This document shows positions 24,180 through 27,590 of a stretch of 27,590 bases of DNA, one piece after another. Origin of the DNA: Setaria digitata. Lineage: Eukaryota; Nematoda; Chromadorea; Rhabditida; Setariidae. The notes beneath the pieces were generated by a model. That model was not told the origin of the DNA. It was given only the letters and a program-made list of their open reading frames with translations, and did no database searches. Each line of letters starts with the position of its first letter. Position 1 is the stretch's first letter. The stretch lies in NCBI GenBank assembly GCA_003640385.1, contig RCAB01000673.1:1-27590 (forward strand), written 5' to 3'. The translations under genes were made by a program, and so were the position numbers.

Positions 24180-24800
24180 AAAACTGTAGGAGAACGAAGT
24201 GAAAAGCAAAGAAGCAGTGAGAAGCGCTCATGGATGTAGCATGAGGACGCAAGATAGGCACTAGCTAGCTAGGGCTAAGGTAGAATGCTTTAGTGCATGC
24301 TTGTGAGTAGCGGAGAGATAGACGGGAGAAGGAACCGAGACACTACTGCTGAATCAATTCAGGAGGGGAACAGGATACTGCTCAGCAGTCAGTCGGAAGG
24401 AGCAGAGGACCAATGACCAGTCCATTAGCTAAATATAATTTAATTCCTGCAGACTGACACATCTACCTTCCCTTGCCTACTTACCGAACAAGCGGAAAAC
24501 AACTGAAATGAATCCGTTGCGATTTGTGAATCTCAGCTATAATGTATTCTGTTTGTATGTCGAAAATACACATACATTACAGAGTGGGACTGTGTAGTGT
24601 GGAACTTCTCTATGATATGGGTCCATCGTTGCACTAAAGTGTCGCCAACACCTCATCTGCAAACACAGAGCTAATTCAAACCTGTGGCAGTGAAATGCGT
24701 CAACTGACACAAATTTTGGATCCGTGTTTCGGGCCGCGTTAAAATTGGTGCGAGATAGTGAAGGATGCATCAAATAGTTGTCAGTCGGTCCGGAGTTAGT
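24180..24800. promoter_or_regulatory. GC-richer block between the divergent RIC-19 and SNIP1 genes
   Basis: Hand counts give about 45% G+C at 24181-24240, 57% at 24361-24420 and 47% at 24721-24780, against about 28-38% in ordinary lines. The block lies 140-760 bases upstream of the SNIP1 start. It probably holds promoter elements for SNIP1 and perhaps RIC-19. This is inference from position and composition. Confidence 0.4.
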
Positions 24801-24941
24801 GTCCTGTCAGGAGTGAGTCTGCCTCAGTGCTTTAAAGTTATTCGCATTAGAACTTGTGAATTTACACATATTTACTTTGTTCAGGCAAAGGAATGGGCTT
24901 GTGGTTTTTTTCACGGAAGGTTTTAATCTGAAAATTTTAGA

Positions 24942-27156
24942 ATGACGCGCAGACGCAGAAATGATAGCTCAACTAGTTCGGAGAGGTCACATTCCTATGA
25001 GACTCGTCGGTCCACCTCACCTTCAACATCTCGCAGTCACCCTGCACGTTATCGTCCTGCACATTCTACCAGTTCCTATGGTTCCTCTTTTTTCTCCTTG
25101 TTTCTGTTTGGATATTTGAGAGTATTTAGCCTTGGTGAAGAAAGCTTTCTATTTGGGATCGTTTTTTTTCGCTAAATTTGAAAACATCCTGTTGATTTCT
25201 TTTCTCGTTTATTGGATTGGGTCGCTTCCCTAATTTTATGCAAGTAAAGTCACGTTTTAGTGGATTAATTCCATAAATTTATTCAAAATTAACAACTGAT
25301 TCACTTTTAGATGCTTTTCCAACTCATAACAGGGATTCTGGTAGTCGCAAATATGGAGAACATCAGAAGGATTACTTCCATTACCGTAGATCACATCGTT
25401 CGGGTGATTCAAGAGTTTATGATGAACGAAATTATCGGTATGTGCAGAATTGCAAAGGAAAAAAGGAAAGAAGAAGTGATGTCAAAGAATACTGTAGATC
25501 AAGAAATGACGATGATGACGTTGCTGAAAGAATTTCCAGCGATGGAATATCAATAAAGGAAAGGGAAAGGATTGGAAACCAAAAAGAAAGAGTGAAGGAA
25601 AGTCGAGATTCATCTAGGAGATGTAGATTGCATAAAAGTAAAGGTTTTCTTTATGAATTAAATGTGTTCTTGAATTTGTTGTATCCTTAAAAATTATGGC
25701 TAAAATATTTCTTGATAATGCTTTTTGTAGACTTAATTGGTGTAAAATATTTCGTCCCGATATTTTTGTACGGGCTTAAATTCATTGTTTTTGTTCTTTT
25801 GCCAACTGTCAGTATTTTTAGATTTGACTTTTTTGTGTTTCGCATTGTGGAGTGGCTTCATCTTTATTAAGCGCTATTAGAGAAAATCATATAAAATAAG
25901 AAGTCTACCTTGATCCCTTTCATGTTAGCAAGATTTGTTTGTTAGTAAAATCCTGCGTATTCGTTCAAAAGCAATTGCTGTAGTCTTTTATTTGCAGGAA
26001 TAAGGAAGGAGTTCGACAAAGAAACCACTGAAAAGCTATCATCTAATAACCTAGAGGATAAAAGACCCAAAACTGGGGACCACTCGTAAATTTTTAATTA
26101 TTCGCACTTTGTTTCTCAGTGCTTTGGAAAGTTTCGCTTTCTCTATAATTGTCTGTGATCACAGTTGTATGCCTTCAGAGGATATGTAAAATGAGACATT
26201 CGAAAGGTATTGATGTAGATTTTTTGTTTCCACTCAAATGCTTTCAGAAATCAGTCACAAGATGGGTTTGTTAATGAGCATTGCAGTAAAGAAGAGTTGA
26301 AGATTCAGAAAGAGAAGCCGAATTTCGAACCAAGTGGGAAATTGGCAGAAGATACTAATACATATAGAGGTGTTGTTATTAAATATAATGAACCATCCGA
26401 TGCACATATACCAAAGTTACGTTGGCGTCTTTATCCTTTCAAGGTTGTTTGTCAGTTTTTCAATATATTTGGTTAGAGCTTCTGGCAAATTTGGGAATTA
26501 CGATATTCATATCATTTTTTTTTTTTCGAAAGTTTATAAACTTTTTTATGAAAGTTCATTTCTATTATGAAAATTCAATCTCCACACTTTTTTGTCTTAA
26601 TCATTGCTGCTGCCGCAGGGTGATGAAGCCTTACCAGTTCTATATATTCATCGACAATCAGCGTATCTTATCGGACGTGATCGTAAAATCGCTGATCTCC
26701 CAGTGGATCATCCCAGTTGTTCTAAACAGCATGCCGTCTTTCAATATCGTTTAACACCAATGGATATGAATGATGGAACAGTTGTAAAGCGTGTACGCCC
26801 GTACATAATAGATCTCGGCTCAACAAATGGTACATATCTGAATAATGAACGCATCGAGTCACAGCGGTGAACTTTTCTTTAATATATAATTTCACTTCGA
26901 AATTTTTGATTTAATATAGTTTTAAAGTGTCGGATTTACAGGTGTTACAATATTTGGGAAAGAATTGTTTACACTTTATTTTAACATGAATAGTTTGATC
27001 TGACCGTCTTTATCTTATCTAATTGTATCCAGGTTCGTGGAATTGCGAGAGAAAGATGTATTGAAATTTGGATTCAGTACGAGGGAATTTGTACTGCTTA
27101 ATGAGAAATCACATGATGTAGATGAAGAAACAGTGAAGAAAGAAGAACCTTTCTAG
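24942..27156 (+). CDS. SNIP1 / Pml1-type FHA-domain splicing factor
   Basis: SNIP1 is a nuclear FHA-domain protein, the counterpart of yeast Pml1 in the RES (retention and splicing) complex with Bud13 and RBMX2/Snu17; in vertebrates it also binds Smads and p300. Six exons join in phase: 24942-25080, 25311-25643, 25998-26085, 26248-26443, 26619-26866 and 27033-27156, about 375 aa (human 396). Residues 1-160 are an arginine/serine-rich disordered region. The conserved core begins near residue 205 with PNF, then EDTNTYRGVVIKYNEP and RWRLYPFK. The FHA domain (about 257-350) shows all hallmarks: GRD at 271-273, HPSCSKQHAVFQYR, DLGSTNGTYLNN, and the closing KDVLKFGFSTREFVLL. The C-terminal acidic tail is shorter than in human. 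The ATG is one base after an acceptor (attttag) ending at 24940, consistent with spliced-leader addition. A frame change within exon 2 is not needed: it reads through without the possible donor near 25439. Confidence 0.96.
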
Positions 27157-27590
27157 TATAGTCCCGAATATTTTTGTTGTCAAGAATTTACTTTGGGGCA
27201 GCACGTTAGAATTCAGTTACTAAATGAAATTTAAAACCAGCTTTGCAGCGTTATTTTTTGTTGAGTTTTTTAATTTTAAAAATAGTGAGCTTTATAAGAT
27301 TGATTTGCTCTTTCTTTATGCGCGCGCTTTTTTTCCCTACCATTTATTTGAAAGCGTACATAATTCACACTTTGTGTAGGTATTTTTGAAATTCAGGAAC
27401 CAATTTTGATCTAAAATTTAAATATATGGAACCTTCTTGACCATTTTATTAGCGGAAGATTGGTATGTCGTCCTTGTAAACAATTCCTCTCCTTTTTAAT
27501 CTAATTAGTATTATGATTTTACTATTCATTGTTTTTCCCCCTTGCTGCTAGATTTTCATTTCGAATAAATTAAGTTGCACTCATTACTCA
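27157..27590 (+). other. 3' flank of SNIP1
   Basis: This AT-rich stretch contains AATAAA at 27564-27569, about 410 bases after the stop codon, as a candidate polyadenylation signal. No open frame or other element is seen before the window ends. Confidence 0.45.

Noticed and set aside
25442..25460. Possible intron start inside SNIP1 exon 2 (a gtatgt step near 25439)
   Set aside because: The frame stays open through it and remains arginine- and glutamate-rich as expected for the SNIP1 N-terminal region, so no intron is needed.
1..27590. tRNA genes, CRISPR arrays, transposons or Wolbachia-derived insertions
   Set aside because: No paired A and B boxes, regularly spaced repeats, transposase or reverse-transcriptase motifs, or bacterial-type uninterrupted genes were seen on either strand.

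Overview
The window looks like nuclear DNA of a nematode. It is AT-rich, its genes are split into short exons by introns with GT-AG ends, and the first coding exons mostly sit a few bases after a pyrimidine-rich AG, as expected for spliced-leader trans-splicing. It carries a Clc-like tetraspan gene, a family essentially restricted to nematodes. The composition and intron sizes would suit a spirurid or filarial worm or another clade III species. That placement is an inference; I could not run a species comparison.

Six genes can be read with all exon phases agreeing, and they alternate strictly in strand. From left to right: (1) a Clc-like/claudin-type membrane protein on the minus strand, cut by the left edge; (2) the mitochondrial dicarboxylate carrier (SLC25A10 type) on the plus strand, complete in eight exons, 292 aa; (3) an I-BAR protein of the MTSS1/MIM type on the minus strand, eleven exons, about 537 aa; (4) a tiny three-exon gene on the plus strand, 75 aa, resembling the CFAP97/Hemingway family; (5) the ICA69/RIC-19 arfaptin-homology protein on the minus strand, ten exons, about 484 aa; (6) the FHA-domain splicing factor SNIP1 (Pml1 of the RES complex) on the plus strand, six exons, about 375 aa. 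I found no operon that I can prove, no tRNA, no rRNA, no recognisable transposon and no bacterial insertion.

The three head-to-head gaps (about 1.78-2.74 kb, 13.3-14.1 kb and 24.2-24.8 kb) each contain a block clearly richer in G+C than the rest of the window; the tail-to-tail gaps do not. These blocks probably are the shared promoter regions. The largest gene-poor stretch, about 12.4-17.9 kb, holds a few open frames that I could not assign.

The genes are not one pathway: they cover a mitochondrial solute carrier, membrane and actin remodelling, dense-core vesicle traffic, pre-mRNA splicing, a cell-surface tetraspan protein and a possible cilium-type protein. The most unusual items are the 75-aa CFAP97-like gene, the endocytic motifs in the tail of RIC-19, a 74-bp perfect palindrome in a RIC-19 intron, the GC blocks at every divergent gap, and an open frame just upstream of the Clc-like gene.
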